A DNA stretch of 64,000 nucleotides from Platerodrilus igneus (GCA_036346225.1 JARFIW010000942.1:2315001-2379000); one strand, 5' to 3'. Positions 45,811 to 56,710 are shown, numbered from the stretch's first letter. Numbers and translations are program-made. The notes: a model not told the origin generated them from the letters alone.

Positions 45811-46396
45811 CTAAATCTAAATAAAAATGCAAAGGTGTTTTGCTGATAGGTTTTTGAATATTAATACAATATATACAGGTCTTTGTTGGAACTAATTTTA
45901 AAAGACGTGATAATTAATTTCAATTCCCCAGGAAAATTCTATACTAATTTTATAGGTTACACCAGGAGTTTATCTCAAAAGACAGAGCGATACGGTTTAG
46001 AAATAGATTAAAGGTGAATTATATACAGTACTTGCAAAAGGTTAATCTGCAAATCAGTAAGGGGTCATTCGATTTGAAAAAAATTCCGAGGGATTTGAGA
46101 ACCTGAGGAAAAACACAATAATAATTGAAATCTTACACAATGGTATATTAAAAATACTGCTAAGAGTAATTTTGTTTAATAATTCTAAAAATGGTGTTGG
46201 TGGTTAAATACATACAGGTAAAACCCAATATAAAACAATTATACGCGTCACTTTTCCAGTCAAGACTTGCATATAACGCCAACTAATATAATAAGGAGCT
46301 GCGCATGCTCGACCATCGGCATAAAAGGCGAGAGCCATGTTCCAGTGCATTAGTCGTCAAAGTATTGTCGAGTTTGATTAAAATTATAAATTAAAG

Positions 46397-47220
46397 ATGG
46401 ATTTTTCTTGTGTTGACGTTACAAGTGATGTGCGAGTACCACAATTAAATATCAACCAACTAGTTGGTAAGACAACCTATAGGTTAGGCAAATTTCCTCC
46501 AAATTATCACCACCATATAATAGAAGTTGGTTTTGATTTATATGGTGGTCTTCAACCTGCCATCCAAGCTATTTGCTGTAGTGGTATGTGTGCTGATTCT
46601 ACGATAACATTCTCTTACTTCGATTGGAAAAAATTGTGTACTTTTCAAGTGGAATTTCAAATTCACCAATTTGCTCAAGACTCAAAACAAGTCAGATTAA
46701 ATGGTTTGACTACTGGAAACGATGTTGTTGACATACAATTGGATCAAGATTTCAAATTGCAGCTGAGCACAGCCTTTAATAGAAGTATATGGCTGTTGAA
46801 CAATTTTGAAATAGAGAATTTATATAATATGGAGATTACGAAAGATGGGAATGTTATTGTGCTACCTGCGTACGAGTGCATCAAGCTATTAAATTTGCGA
46901 GAATTGATCTGTTTTAAAATGGCTGAGTTAAGGTGTAGAAACTTTCCAGAATTTTACGAAAATTTGTTGGTGATATAAAAAGTATGTGGAAATACGACGG
47001 AGGAAGAAAGGGTTCAAACGTTATTAGAGGGAGAGAGCAGTGCCAGTATTTCTCTGTCTAATGATTGCAGCAATTTAAATTACTTGACAGTGTTGGAACT
47101 TATTAAATGTTTCCCCATTCAGTACTTAAAAGATGCAACTGCAAGGCAATCGCTTGCGCAAATGTTTAGAGATTTGGCTATCCCAGATTCGCCAGACTCT
47201 GGTTACCACAGCGGTTTATA
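46397..47220 (+). pseudogene. Gene X, right-arm copy (frameshifted)
   Basis: Nearly identical to the left-arm copy and in the opposite orientation. The codon that is TGA on the left is TGG here. Instead, two homopolymer losses (one A near 46,960, two A near 46,977) shift the frame and create a local TAA after YENLLVI, restoring frame afterwards. The C-terminus IPDSPDSGYHSGL is intact. Each arm is therefore broken by a different lesion. Confidence 0.8.
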
Positions 47221-47369
47221 GATGTTATCAATACATGTATGTATTCTATTAAAAACATTATATTTTCTTGATAAAGTTTGTTTTTACATATTTGTATCGC
47301 CAACATTACCATAAATTATTAATAGACGTATTAAACTATCCTGTTTTTATTTTTAGGTTTAAAGTGGTG

Positions 47370-47553
47370 TACCCCGCAAATAATAAACACAATATACCGC
47401 ATGTTAACAAAAAATTGTACAGAAATTCAAAGACAACTTTAATGTGGGTCTAGTATTATAATTTGTTGGTAGTAAGGCTAAGTCCTACTGTATTGCATGC
47501 GAGAAGGACACGATTAAAAAGATTAAAGGGATCTCACAAAGTGTAGTTAAGTA
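47370..47553 (+). pseudogene. Polymerase-B fragment, right arm
   Basis: Reverse-complement copy of the left-arm scrap, with NKHNIPHVNKK, SKAKSYC and KKIKGIS blocks. One base is different at the start of the FVGS block and frames are broken. Confidence 0.78.
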
Positions 47554-47612
47554 AAACCGCGGGTGCTACAACCTATAACGATCATATATTCCCAAAAGGA
47601 GTCGGCATCTAG

Positions 47613-47798
47613 CTACGCAACAGTGCGTGGGAGAATAAGGATTCTCTCCAATAAGAAATTAAAGTCATTGGGTAATGGTAGAAATGTTAAACCTATATAG
47701 GCGATTATTAATTGTGGTTTAGTGACCGCGTTTGTGCACTCTACGAGTGTCTTCTGCAATCTTCGATTGTTTCCAAAGAAAATATTCAAGCATGCCAT
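47613..47798 (-). CDS. Small ORF S in the right arm, unknown
   Basis: 61 codons beginning MACLNIFFGNNRRLQKT. It shares about 50 residues with the left-arm ORF, with one visible change (LVEC against LEEC), then ends RILILPRTVA after a 2-bp difference. Coding status unproven. Confidence 0.28.
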   Translation of the reverse strand: MACLNIFFGNNRRLQKTLVECTNAVTKPQLIIAYIGLTFLPLPNDFNFLLERILILPRTVA

Positions 47799-48394
47799 TT
47801 TCGAAAAATATGGCGTAGAAGTTATTTAAAATTAAATTGCTTTATTAGTAAGTATTCTGTATACAACAAGTTGGTGTTCCCTTAGTAAAGTGTTTATTTA
47901 AAATTTGTATCCTGCAATTATTCATCAATTTCTAATGCACAAACATAATTAATAGAAAGTCCAAGAAAAAGAAATTATATACAGCTTTCACATGTGATTC
48001 ACATGATCGTTAAGAAATTAGCATTCAATAGCGCAATGGTGTTTTCTAGAATATTTGCTGGATTACGTGTTATAAATACGCGGATATCAACCATTTTGTA
48101 TATATGCTGGATTACAAATAATTACAAATGAATTAATGCTATAAAATTAATGCTACATTGGAAGTTTCGAAAATATTGAATTTAAATATTTTGCTATATT
48201 AATACTTAATTAGGCTGAAGGTAAGTGACGCGCATTTTCAATTACGAATGCATTCTTCTTTTCATCACAGGAGAAATTCCATAGATTTCATACAAGCAAA
48301 ATGCGCTTTCTTAATTATCAACCACGAGGTTGAATTGAACTAGAACAATAGGAAAATAAGTTTCATAAATTCAAGCCACGAAACCATGTAAACA

Positions 48395-48465
48395 CCAACT
48401 TTATACACAGCTTATTAATAAAATCAGTTTATCGGGCGAGGACAACAAAAAAGTACATCATTCCT
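48395..48465 (+). pseudogene. Polymerase-B C-terminal scrap, right arm
   Basis: Reverse complement of 40,733-40,800; carries the CTTTATACACAGCTTATTAA stretch that encodes part of LYTQLINKI in the longer polymerase copy. Confidence 0.62.
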
Positions 48466-48799
48466 AATAATACAGCAACCTAATTAAGGTAGGTCAGTAA
48501 GCAATATTAAATTGCTATTAATTGACTTGCATTTAGCGTATTTTCCTATTGTAATAACCGCATTTGTTTGGAGAAGATATATACTTTTAAAAAGAAATTA
48601 TATACAGCTTTCACATGTAATTCAGAGCGATTATTACGCCAAAAGTCGACTTTCCCATTTACATATTTAAAACACATTACATTGGAATGATTAGTTTATT
48701 AAACTGTAAATTGGATAAAATAAATTATTAAAATTTTGTGTGCTTAATTTATTTATGTTGGTTAAAGGACTGTAGATATTAAAAAGGAGAGGTGATTAG

Positions 48800-49330
48800 G
48801 AATTGATCTTGGTACAAAATCTTAAAATTGCGGTAGCTCCCTTGGGGATGGTGCAATCTAAAAAATTCCTAAAAATTCGGGTAGCTGAGAAAAATCTAAT
48901 ATTAATTGATACCAAACAAGATAGGTTTATCTCGAAAGATGCATTGGTTAGACAAAGAAAACTATTTGTTAGTTTTGCTTATAGAGCAAAGAGCAAAATT
49001 TAGAAGATCAGGACTTTAAAGGGGTATAACTTTGCAGGGCGTGGTCCGATTTCAAATCTGTTTGAAGATTCGGATTCTGCGTAAAATTCTAGATTAATTT
49101 AATGTATCGCATGACTAAAAAAATTTATAAGAACGCTCAAAAGTCGCTACAGGTAAGAAATCTTAAAACGAGGGTAGCTCCCTGGGGGATGATGCTATCT
49201 GAAAAATTCCTAAAGATTTGGGTAGCTGAGAAAAATCTAATATTAATTGATACCAAACAAGATAGGTTTATCTCGAAAAATGCATTGGTTAGACAAAGAA
49301 AACTATTTGGTCCAGAATGTTAGCGGTAAA
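48800..49330. repeat. Two subterminal units in the right arm, with open frames
   Basis: Units at about 48,805-49,000 and 49,140-49,325 share GTAGCTCCC, AAAAATTCCTAAA, GATACCAAACAAGATAGG and TTGGTTAGACAAAGAAAAC. Each is open on the plus strand and encodes related peptides (VAPLGM...KKFLKI, then AEKNLILIDTKQDRFIS, RQRKLF). The left arm has only one such unit. The peptide likeness follows from the DNA duplication, so translation is not implied. Confidence 0.7.
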
Positions 49331-49525
49331 AAAATCTTAAAAATAGGTTTATCTCGTGTGTGGAAATGAGGATGCTCATTTATCTCGAAAGATGAAAAAT
49401 TTAAGATATATTTATCTCGAAAGATGAAAAATGGTTAGTCGAAGAAAACCTTTTGGTCCAGATGTGTGAGGAAATGTGGGATTCTGGATGAAATGTGGCG
49501 GCAGAATTGCTATCAACCATCTACT

Positions 49526-49531
49526 ATTATT
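49526..49531. other. Target-site duplication, right copy (ATTATT)
   Basis: Directly follows the element end CTACT; matches 39,980-39,985. Confidence 0.85.
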
Positions 49532-50175
49532 CAATACTAAATTGTAAGTACTCTTTAACTTTACGTCCTAATGTTTTACGTAACACTATTCCTACCCTGT
49601 CCATTAGTTGAAGAAATTGTAATTATTCTATAATTATCTTTAAAAAGTAATTATTACCTCGCCATTTCACCTCACTAATACCTAAAATGTCCACCTTTCC
49701 TTTTCTTATTTCGACTAATAAATTCCTTAACTTATCTACTTTAAGTAATGTCCTTACATTCCAAGTCCCTATCACTAAATCGAACCGTTGTTTTAGATTC
49801 TTACGATGACGAGCCCCAAGTACCCCCTCCCGGAGATCCGAATGAGGGGGTATTTTACCTCCGGACAAGAATTTTACTTGTGAGCTCTCCATCATACATA
49901 GTTCGTATTTTATGCCACGCATATCTGGGAAATATTGTGGTAGGTTCCCATATCTTTCCACAACGCAGTTTTGAACGATTTTTGCAAAAAGTCATATCTG
50001 AAACGGCCAACCCCCAACAATCTTGTAAATTATTGAGGATCGCCCGAGACCAACCGACTCTCCTGCAATATGTTTAAGTCTGAAAGGCTGCTGCCCCTTG
50101 CTGCGCCATTGAATCGCCTTTTACGATAAGCAGACTTACTACTGTAGTAGTATTCTTTGACCCTTTCTAGAGGGA
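49532..50175 (-). pseudogene. AP-endonuclease LINE-A copy 1, upstream part
   Basis: The minus-strand frame contains LVIGTWNVRTLLKVDKLRNL and then VDILGISEVKWRG (49,790-49,660). These are the start of the AP endonuclease with its first Asn and metal-binding Glu. The frame then runs KVKEYLQFSIE up to the insertion point and resumes at 39,984 with VRLSTRP. 5' UTR-like sequence to about 50,175 resembles 56,760-56,965. The LINE is older than the element that splits it. Confidence 0.83.
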
Positions 50176-52129
50176 CCGATCGCGTATGTAACTCTTTAAT
50201 TGTATGTTTACTATTTGATATTAACTATCAGATTTCCATAGGAGAGCGATAATCAATTTTGAAAAATGATTATTGTGCCGCTGCATGTGGTGTGCTCATT
50301 TTAACAAACACGATAAAGCGACGTTTTTTGATAACGTGGTAAATGCCGTTACGACTAAACTGTTAAGAAGTTTTGTGGTTTGATATTGTCTATCAGCTTT
50401 GCTGCTGTATGCGTTGGCGGTCATTAAACTCTGTTCAATTTAGCAACTTTTATGCAACAAACCCCGTATTCCGGCTGTTCGTAGTTTTAGCCACCAATTG
50501 TCGGGTGACACTTTCACACGGATCAATCTTCACCAAAAATCTATTTTGAAAGCATTCTTAAAACTGAAGAAACTTATATTCATTACAGTCCTTAGTTTAC
50601 TTAATGTAGTTCGTACATCCGTACAAATCTATATACTAATTTATAGGGGTACCAGCTGGTGGTATCAAGTTCCTTTTCAAGGTAAATTGCAAAAGCAAGG
50701 ACACTCGTGTACACATGATGAGGCTACTAAACCGACCCACCGCAGACTTCTTTGCGTCCTTAAAAGACTCCGTTAATGGATTTATGTGGGTACCCACATG
50801 TTATATTGCTAAAGATTTCTTTTTCCTTAATGTTTATAAAAGTTACAACAACAAATAAATAATTATCTAAACGAATATTGTGCGTTAGAAATCCTTTAAA
50901 ACCACAACTTCCAGCCAGTACAAAGAACACCATTTATAACATTTTATTTACTATCAAAACAAGTTAATGACTAATAGGTACAGGTCATAAAGCGGCTAAA
51001 TGTCACACTTCTAACGAGGTTAGCGACAATATTCGAGATTGCTTTATTTACTTGCATTGTGTAATAACTAACCCAGCAAATGGAAGTGTATGACTAATGG
51101 AACGGGATGAGGCACGTGTGCTTAATATTCAGAAAATAGACACCTATGATTCATAAGCATATCTCTTTAAAATAATTTTTTAACTGTAAATGCGTGTTTG
51201 CGGTGAAGTTGCATGTCACAGACCGAAAAATAGTAATTAGCACAGAGAAATAACAGGAGACAAACCACCCACCCTACTGTGACTGCATGGTAATAAAGTT
51301 TTTGAGAAGTATATAATCAACTAGATGGGATTGCGTGAAAAAATGCAGTTACATTGCAGGTTTGTCTTATTTTGTTTGTCCTTTGACTTATTGTTATAAT
51401 ACACAACGGAACCAACCCATATTTGCCCCATTATTATTGCTGTCGCAGTTTGTAATATAAAACAAGTTGTGGTTGGTGTCTTTTGGTGCTTAACTTATGA
51501 TGAACGCTGAAGAGACGGACATAGCATCTAATTACTGTCTTTATAGTACTTTGAACCATGAGTTGTGATTGTATTTAAACCCAAAAGTGTTCCTGGTATA
51601 TACTTATAATAATACTTATAAACATGTACTGGATTCTTTAAACGATATTTTAAAAACGAAAGCTGAAGGAAAATCCGTATGTAGGCGTTTCATAACGGGT
51701 CTTTCAACAAAAGTGTCATTTCAAAACAACAAATAAACGCAATATTTTCGGGAAAAGTGGGAAGATATTTATTTTGATCCAAAGTACAAAGTTTGACGGT
51801 AGTAATGGAACACTTTATTTGCCAAATGTTCGCCTTGGTTTTTCTTAAGGAGGCTTTACGTTATGCAATTTTGAAGCAATGCAAGACATTGCACTGCATG
51901 CAAATTGCATACCGTTTCCTTTTTACACTTGTGCAATTTGTATGCAATTTTAGTTTGATGGGCAGTGTTACCAATGAATTAAAATAACATTCCGTCAAAA
52001 AATTTTGAATTTATAACTCAAACCAATATAATAGAAAGTGTGTTTTTCTCACTTTTTTGCAATTTGGTTATTATGTTGTTCAACAATCAGATAATAAAAT
52101 ATAGGTTATCTTACGCTTCATTATCATTA
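50176..52129. other. 2 kb without a recognisable gene
   Basis: No coding signal. A cluster of GCAATTT/TGCAT motifs at 51,860-51,950 forms weak palindromes. Nothing else noted. Confidence 0.45.
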
Positions 52130-52656
52130 GGTCTTCAGTCCTGGAACTGATTAGACGCGTACCATCATTGTTTCCTATTCTGAACTCACCTACACATTTC
52201 CCTGAAATTTGCACAGTCTGCATCTATCACTATCTGATCTAGGTCTACATCTACCTCCTTTTTCCTATCTCGGCTTGTAGTATATCTCATACTATCCTCT
52301 AAAAATGCTTTAGAACGTATTCTGCCCTTCTATGTCTCCTATTTTTTTCCACAAATATCCTTCTTCGCTTACTATTTCTTTAACCTATTTGTTATTAACT
52401 TTGTCTGTCCATGCTATCATCCTCATACATCTGAAGCACGGCATTCCAAAATGCTGCTACCCTTTTCTGTCTGCTTTTCCTACTGCCCGCATTTCATAGT
52501 CATACTGTGCTGTGCTCCACACATGTGCTTTTAACAATTTTTCTTGTTTCTATGTTTCATGTCTTTCATAACATGCGCTGTTTTTTCTTGTTAGATGCAG
52601 TTTGGTCCCCTTCTATTGTTTTACAATTATATACCCTATTTCTCCGACATTCAGTG
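52130..52656 (-). pseudogene. LINE-A 3' end, truncated copy 2
   Basis: The minus strand matches the C-terminal end of LINE-A (FREMCR, QNRKQ-like, SNQFQD) and its 3' terminal sequence (CAGGACTGAAGACCTAATGA), also seen at the end of copy 4 near 60,050. Broken frames. The LINE is interrupted at 52,657-52,981 by SINE copy 1. Confidence 0.72.
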
Positions 52657-52669
52657 GTTGTGAAGGGGG

Positions 52670-52968
52670 AGGCGGCTCCGTGGCGTAGTTGGTATGTGTG
52701 TGACTACTACGCCCAAGGTCCCGGGTTCGAATCCCGACACGGTCCGCTTGAAAAATGTTAGGCGAACATTTTTCACAAAAATACACCCTCGTTTGGATGA
52801 GAGGTAAAATGGAGGTTGCGTGTGTGAGTGTTGTCTCGCACGTTAAAGATCCCTACCTTGCTTGGAACAGCAAGGGTTCGGCAAAATTACAAATTTTCCA
52901 GGTAAAAAAAACTCGCTTCTAGGCCAATGTAGTACCTTCTGGTGGAGCATTGGAAAATCACATGTAAG
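52670..52968 (+). mobile_element. tRNA-derived SINE, copy 1
   Basis: About 299 bp. The head resembles a tRNA gene: box A-like TGGCGTAGTTGGTATG, box B GGTTCGAATCC, and GACACGGTC. The body includes AACATTTTTCACAAAAAT, TTGGATGAGAGG, GTGTGTGAGTGTTG and CACGTTAAAGATCCCTACC. The 3' part has CCAATGTAGTACC with an inverted CATTGG. It is flanked by 13-bp duplications with one mismatch (GTTGTGAAGGGGG / GTTCTGAAGGGGG, 52,657-52,669 and 52,969-52,981). It lies inside a LINE-A tail. Confidence 0.88.
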
Positions 52969-52981
52969 GTTCTGAAGGGGG

Positions 52982-53280
52982 TAAGTAGCCTGTGGCTGCC
53001 AAGTTCCTCTAGCACTTGAACATTAACCGATTTAATTTTTTTTCCAATATATCTTTTTTGCACAGTCAACATTAGTTGCAGGAATTTCACAAGTCACAAC
53101 CAACATCTGTAGTTGTTTATAATAATCAACAGATTTATCTGCGCTTATTTTTCGTCATTAGGTTGTCCGACTCAAAACTGAATGGACACGTGCCTGCACT
53201 TATTTATATTCTGAGCTAGCCTACACGGTTCCCTGAAGTACTAACACAGCCTGTATACAGCTTTTCTAATTTTATGTCCT
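52982..53280 (-). pseudogene. LINE-A 3'-terminal segment, continuation beyond the SINE
   Basis: Sequence such as GCCTGTGGCTGCCAAG and CACAGTCAACATTAG parallels 53,300-53,400 (GCCCGTGGCTGCTAAG, CACAGTTAACATTA). Minus-strand CRLAQN appears near 53,210. Tandem duplication of LINE tails is the simplest reading. Confidence 0.55.
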
Positions 53281-56200
53281 ACTTCACCGAGATTCAGTGA
53301 ACGGGGTTAAGCAGCCCGTGGCTGCTAAGATCCACCAACACTTAGACATTTGCCATATTAATAGTTTTCCAGTAAATCTTTTCACACAGTTAACATTATT
53401 CGAGAATATTGCCCAACCAATACTTGTAGTTGCTTATAATCTTGGGACTGGGTGAATGCGTACCTCCATTGATTTCTATTCTGAGCTAGTCTGCACATTT
53501 CCCTAAAATTCCTACAGCCTACATCTTTCACTATCTGTGTGCAGTAGTCTAACTTAGATTTACCTCTACTTCTCTTTTTTCCTATCTCTGCTTTTAATAT
53601 ATTCTGCACTATTCCCTCATGCCGTAGTATATGGTCTATCATCCTATCTTTCCTATTTTTTTACCATTTTCCACATATTTCTTTCTTCCCCTACCATTTT
53701 TAGTACCTCTTCGTTTTTAACTTTGTCTGTCCATGATATCTTCATCATGCGTCTGTAGCACCACATTTCAAAGGCTTCTACCTTTTTCTTGTCCGCTTTT
53801 CCTACTGTCCAAGTTTCACAGCGGTACAGTGCTGTGCTCCACACATATGTTTTAAGCAATCTTTTCCTCGTTTCTATGTTTGTCGTCTTTGAACACAGTA
53901 GTTGCTTTTTCTTGTTAAATGTAGCACGACCTTGTGCTAATCTTTGTTTTATATCTTTTGCGCGTTTCCTATCTTGCGTTATTTGACTTCCTAGATAGCA
54001 GAAATCCTTAACCTCTTGTAAGTTCGGGTTACCTAGTTATTCTTGTTTTTGATTTATATTCTCCTCCTTTGCATACTAGTACTTTAGTTTTAGTTTTGTT
54101 AATTTTCATACTGTATTTCTCTGTTAGAATCGTCTCCATTTCATTAAGAGCAGCTTCTAACTCTTCATTGCTAGATGCTAATATATATATCATCTGCAAA
54201 TCTAAGCATATCAATTTTTTGTCCCTACATAGTAATTCCAAATCTCTGCCTGCATTTGACAGTATTCATTGCCTCTTCAATGCACAAGTTAAAAATTAAT
54301 GGGGATAGTGCACATCTCTTTCTCACCCCTTTCTTAATGTTTACTTCTCTACGTTCCTGCTCTAATTCTATTACTGCTGTTTGCTCTTTGTATAAACTAT
54401 ATACAATCCGCCTATCCCTATAACTCATTTCAATTTATTTGAGTACTTCGAACACTTTTTTCCATTTGACAATGTCGAATGCTTTTTCCAAATGTACAAA
54501 CCCTATATACACGCTTTCCCCTTTTTCTATTGTGTTCTCCATTAGCACTCTCAGAGCTAAAATAGCCTCTCGTTTTCCCCTGTTTCGCCTAAACCCAAAT
54601 TGGTATTCTCCTAGTATTTCTTCCGCCCGTTCTTCCATTCGTCTTTGCACAATTCTAGTTAATATTTCTGACACGTGTGCGGTCAAACTTATTGTTCGAA
54701 AATTTTCACATCTATCCGCGCTTTTCTTTTTTGGTATAGTTACTATGATGCTACGTTTGAAATCTTTGGGTATCTCGCCTGTCTCATACATATAGCTCAC
54801 AAGTTGAAAGAGACGTTCTGTTACTGCTTGTCCAGCGTCTTTTAGAGTTTCTGCTTGCACCTTATCTATACCCGGCGCCTTACCATTTTTCAGACGCTTT
54901 AATGCTAATTTAAATTCATCTCTAAGTATAGCATATCCCAAGTCATCATTTTCAATATCTAATTCCTGTTCTAATGCAGTTAGTTCCTCTCCTGCATATA
55001 AATTCCCTATATATTCTTGCCATCTACCCACTTCCTCTACATTTTTTATAATGACGTTTCCTCCCGCGTCTCTTATATTTTTGCTAAACGGTATTATCCC
55101 TAAGATTCATTCTCATTAGTTTGTGTGCTCCATCTGTCTTTCCTACTTCCATCTTAGTTTGTACCTCTTTGCACTTTTTATCAATCCATTGTTCTTTAGC
55201 TTTCCTGTATTTGCGAATAATTTCACATTTTATGACTTTGTATTTCTGTTTTCCTGTTTCGTCTAATTTATTTTTCTATCTTCGTCTTTCTTCTATTAAA
55301 TTCAGGGTTTCTTATTTTCTTTTTGTGTATACCCCAGAATATCTCTGACCGCAATGTCTTGGCTGGATTTAATGTTATTCCATTTTATTTCTACTTTCTT
55401 AGTAAAAGAAATTATCTCGATATCCTTTCAGTAATTCTTTTGACTTTTTTCAGATCCTTCGTGGATATCTTTATCATTTAGGTTTTCAAAGTCGAAGTGC
55501 CATTTTCTGTTCCTTTTTGTTCAAATTGTTAAATTTAAGAGCGTCCTTCATAATTATGATATGGTGGTCAGAGCCCATAGCTGCTTCTGAGTAGCTTCTA
55601 CAGCCTTTTATTTGATAGCTAAACTGTTGTCTAACGAGAATGTAATCTATTTGATATCTTCCTATATCTCTTCTAGCATAATGTTGAAATAATGTGTTTG
55701 TGATGATTAAATTGTTCTTGACGCAAAATTCTACCAGCCTATTTCCCCTGTCGTTTCTCGTGCCTAAATCAAATAAACCTACTACTTCTTCTTTATCCTC
55801 ACCTACCACTGCATTAAAATCTCCCGTAATTATTAAATTTTCATGTCCTTTTACGTATCTTGATATGTCTTCGATATCTGTGTAGATCGCTTCTACCTCT
55901 TCGTCGCTGTAGCTAGAGGTGGGTATGTATATTTGTATTATTACTGTATTTACCGGTTTAGATTCTAATGTAACCATGAGTACTCTTTCGTTCTTTTGTA
56001 AGTAATTTTCTACACAGTATCCTATCTTTTCCGCATAACTATCCCCACACCCAACTTTCCTTCTTCTGCTCCTGTATGAATTACCCTAAAGTTTCCACTT
56101 CAAAAATCCACCGCCTCTGGCCACCGAACTTCGCTGATTCTTACTATGTCTAGTGCTAACCTATTCATTTCGATTTTTAGGTTCTCTAGCTTACCTACTT

Positions 56201-56395
56201 GCTTCATGCTTCTATAACATTCCACGCTCCGACTCGCAAAATGTTTCCGACTCTTATTCTGAACTTTCCGATCGCATCCTCCAAAGTAGTCTCCTCCCGG
56301 AGATCCGAATGGGGTACTATTTTAATTCCGGAATCTTTTACCCCAGAAAATGCCATTATTTTATTATAATTTAGGTATGCTGTGTACTTGGGAGG
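53281..56395 (-). pseudogene. LINE-A copy 3: endonuclease and reverse transcriptase
   Basis: Nearly full-length on the minus strand. Endonuclease: DIVRISEVRW near 56,120, VIIQIYIPTSSYSDEEVEA (about 55,940), ITGDFNAVVGEDKEE (about 55,830), RYQIDYILVRQQF and GSDHHIII (about 55,570). RT: GRWQEYIGNLYAGEELTAL (55,028), KRLKNGKAPGIDKVQAETLK, FRTISLTAHVSEILTRIVQ, FGFRRNRGKREA, VHLEKAFDIVKW, CALSPLIFNLCIEEA and RFADDIYILAS (about 54,200). A C-terminal cysteine/tryptophan-rich tail (CETWTVGKADKKKVEAFEMW, WTDKVKNEEVL) ends near 53,380. Frameshifts occur about six times. The clade was not assigned by eye. Confidence 0.88.
56380..56395. other. SINE copy 2 target duplication, left
   Basis: CTGTGTACTTGGGAGG, repeated perfectly at 56,695-56,710. 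Confidence 0.9.
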
Positions 56396-56694
56396 CGTTG
56401 CCGTGGATCAATGTAGTAAGCGTAAGACTACGGATCCCAAGGTCCCGGGTTCAAATCCCGACACGGCCGACTGCTTCAAAAATGGCAGTTGAGCATTTTT
56501 CACAAAAATTACGCCTTCGTTCGGATGAGAGGTTAAATGGAGGTCCCGTGTGTGAGTGTTGTAACGCACGTTAAAGATCCCTACCTTGCCTGGAACGGCA
56601 AGGATTCGGCAAAATTCTAAATTTCCAGGCAACAAAAAACTCGCCTCCTGGCCAATGTAGTACCTACAGGTGGAGCATTGGAAATGTAAATAAA
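56396..56694 (+). mobile_element. tRNA-derived SINE, copy 2
   Basis: 299 bp, same family as 52,670-52,968. The head has GGTCCCGGGTTCAAATCCCG (box B) and CCGTGGATCAATGTAG. The body and CCAATGTAGTACC...GCATTGG tail are shared with copy 1. The 3' end is short and A-rich (GTAAATAAA). The perfect 16-bp target duplication shows insertion by LINE-type retrotransposition. It sits in the 5' region of LINE-A copy 3, so it is younger than that LINE. Confidence 0.92.
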
Positions 56695-56710
56695 CTGTGT
56701 ACTTGGGAGG

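Larger units (their letters stand above)
39986..49525. mobile_element. Polinton/Maverick-like element with giant inverted repeats
   Basis: 9,540 bp bounded by inverted ends beginning 5'-AGTAGATGGTTGATAGCAA on each strand and flanked by the 6-bp duplication ATTATT. Arms are about 3,375 bp (left) and 3,715 bp (right). The unique middle (43,361-45,810) holds gene Y and pieces of two minus-strand genes. Arms hold gene X, a small ORF (S) and two separate scraps of polymerase-B C-terminus. It interrupts a LINE endonuclease frame that resumes on the other side. The polymerase is almost wholly lost and no integrase, ATPase or capsid gene is recognised, so it is non-autonomous. AG ends, 6-bp duplication and PolB fit Polintons; gene content is atypical. 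Confidence 0.85.
45811..49525. repeat. Right inverted-repeat arm
   Basis: Reverse complement of 39,986-43,360 plus one additional ~300-bp subterminal unit. It starts CTAAATCTAAATAAAAATGC and ends GCTATCAACCATCTACT. Confidence 0.93.

Noticed and set aside
30778..47220. Naming X or Y as Polinton capsid or virus structural proteins
   Set aside because: No jelly-roll or protease signature can be recognised by eye; linkage to PolB alone is not enough.
51860..51960. GCAATTT/TGCAT palindromes as a regulatory or origin site
   Set aside because: Weak, irregular spacing in AT-rich DNA; no supporting context.
52680..52745. tRNA gene-like sequence with boxes A and B
   Set aside because: It is the head of a ~300-bp repeat present twice with target duplications; the cloverleaf is imperfect. 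Called a SINE, not a tRNA gene.
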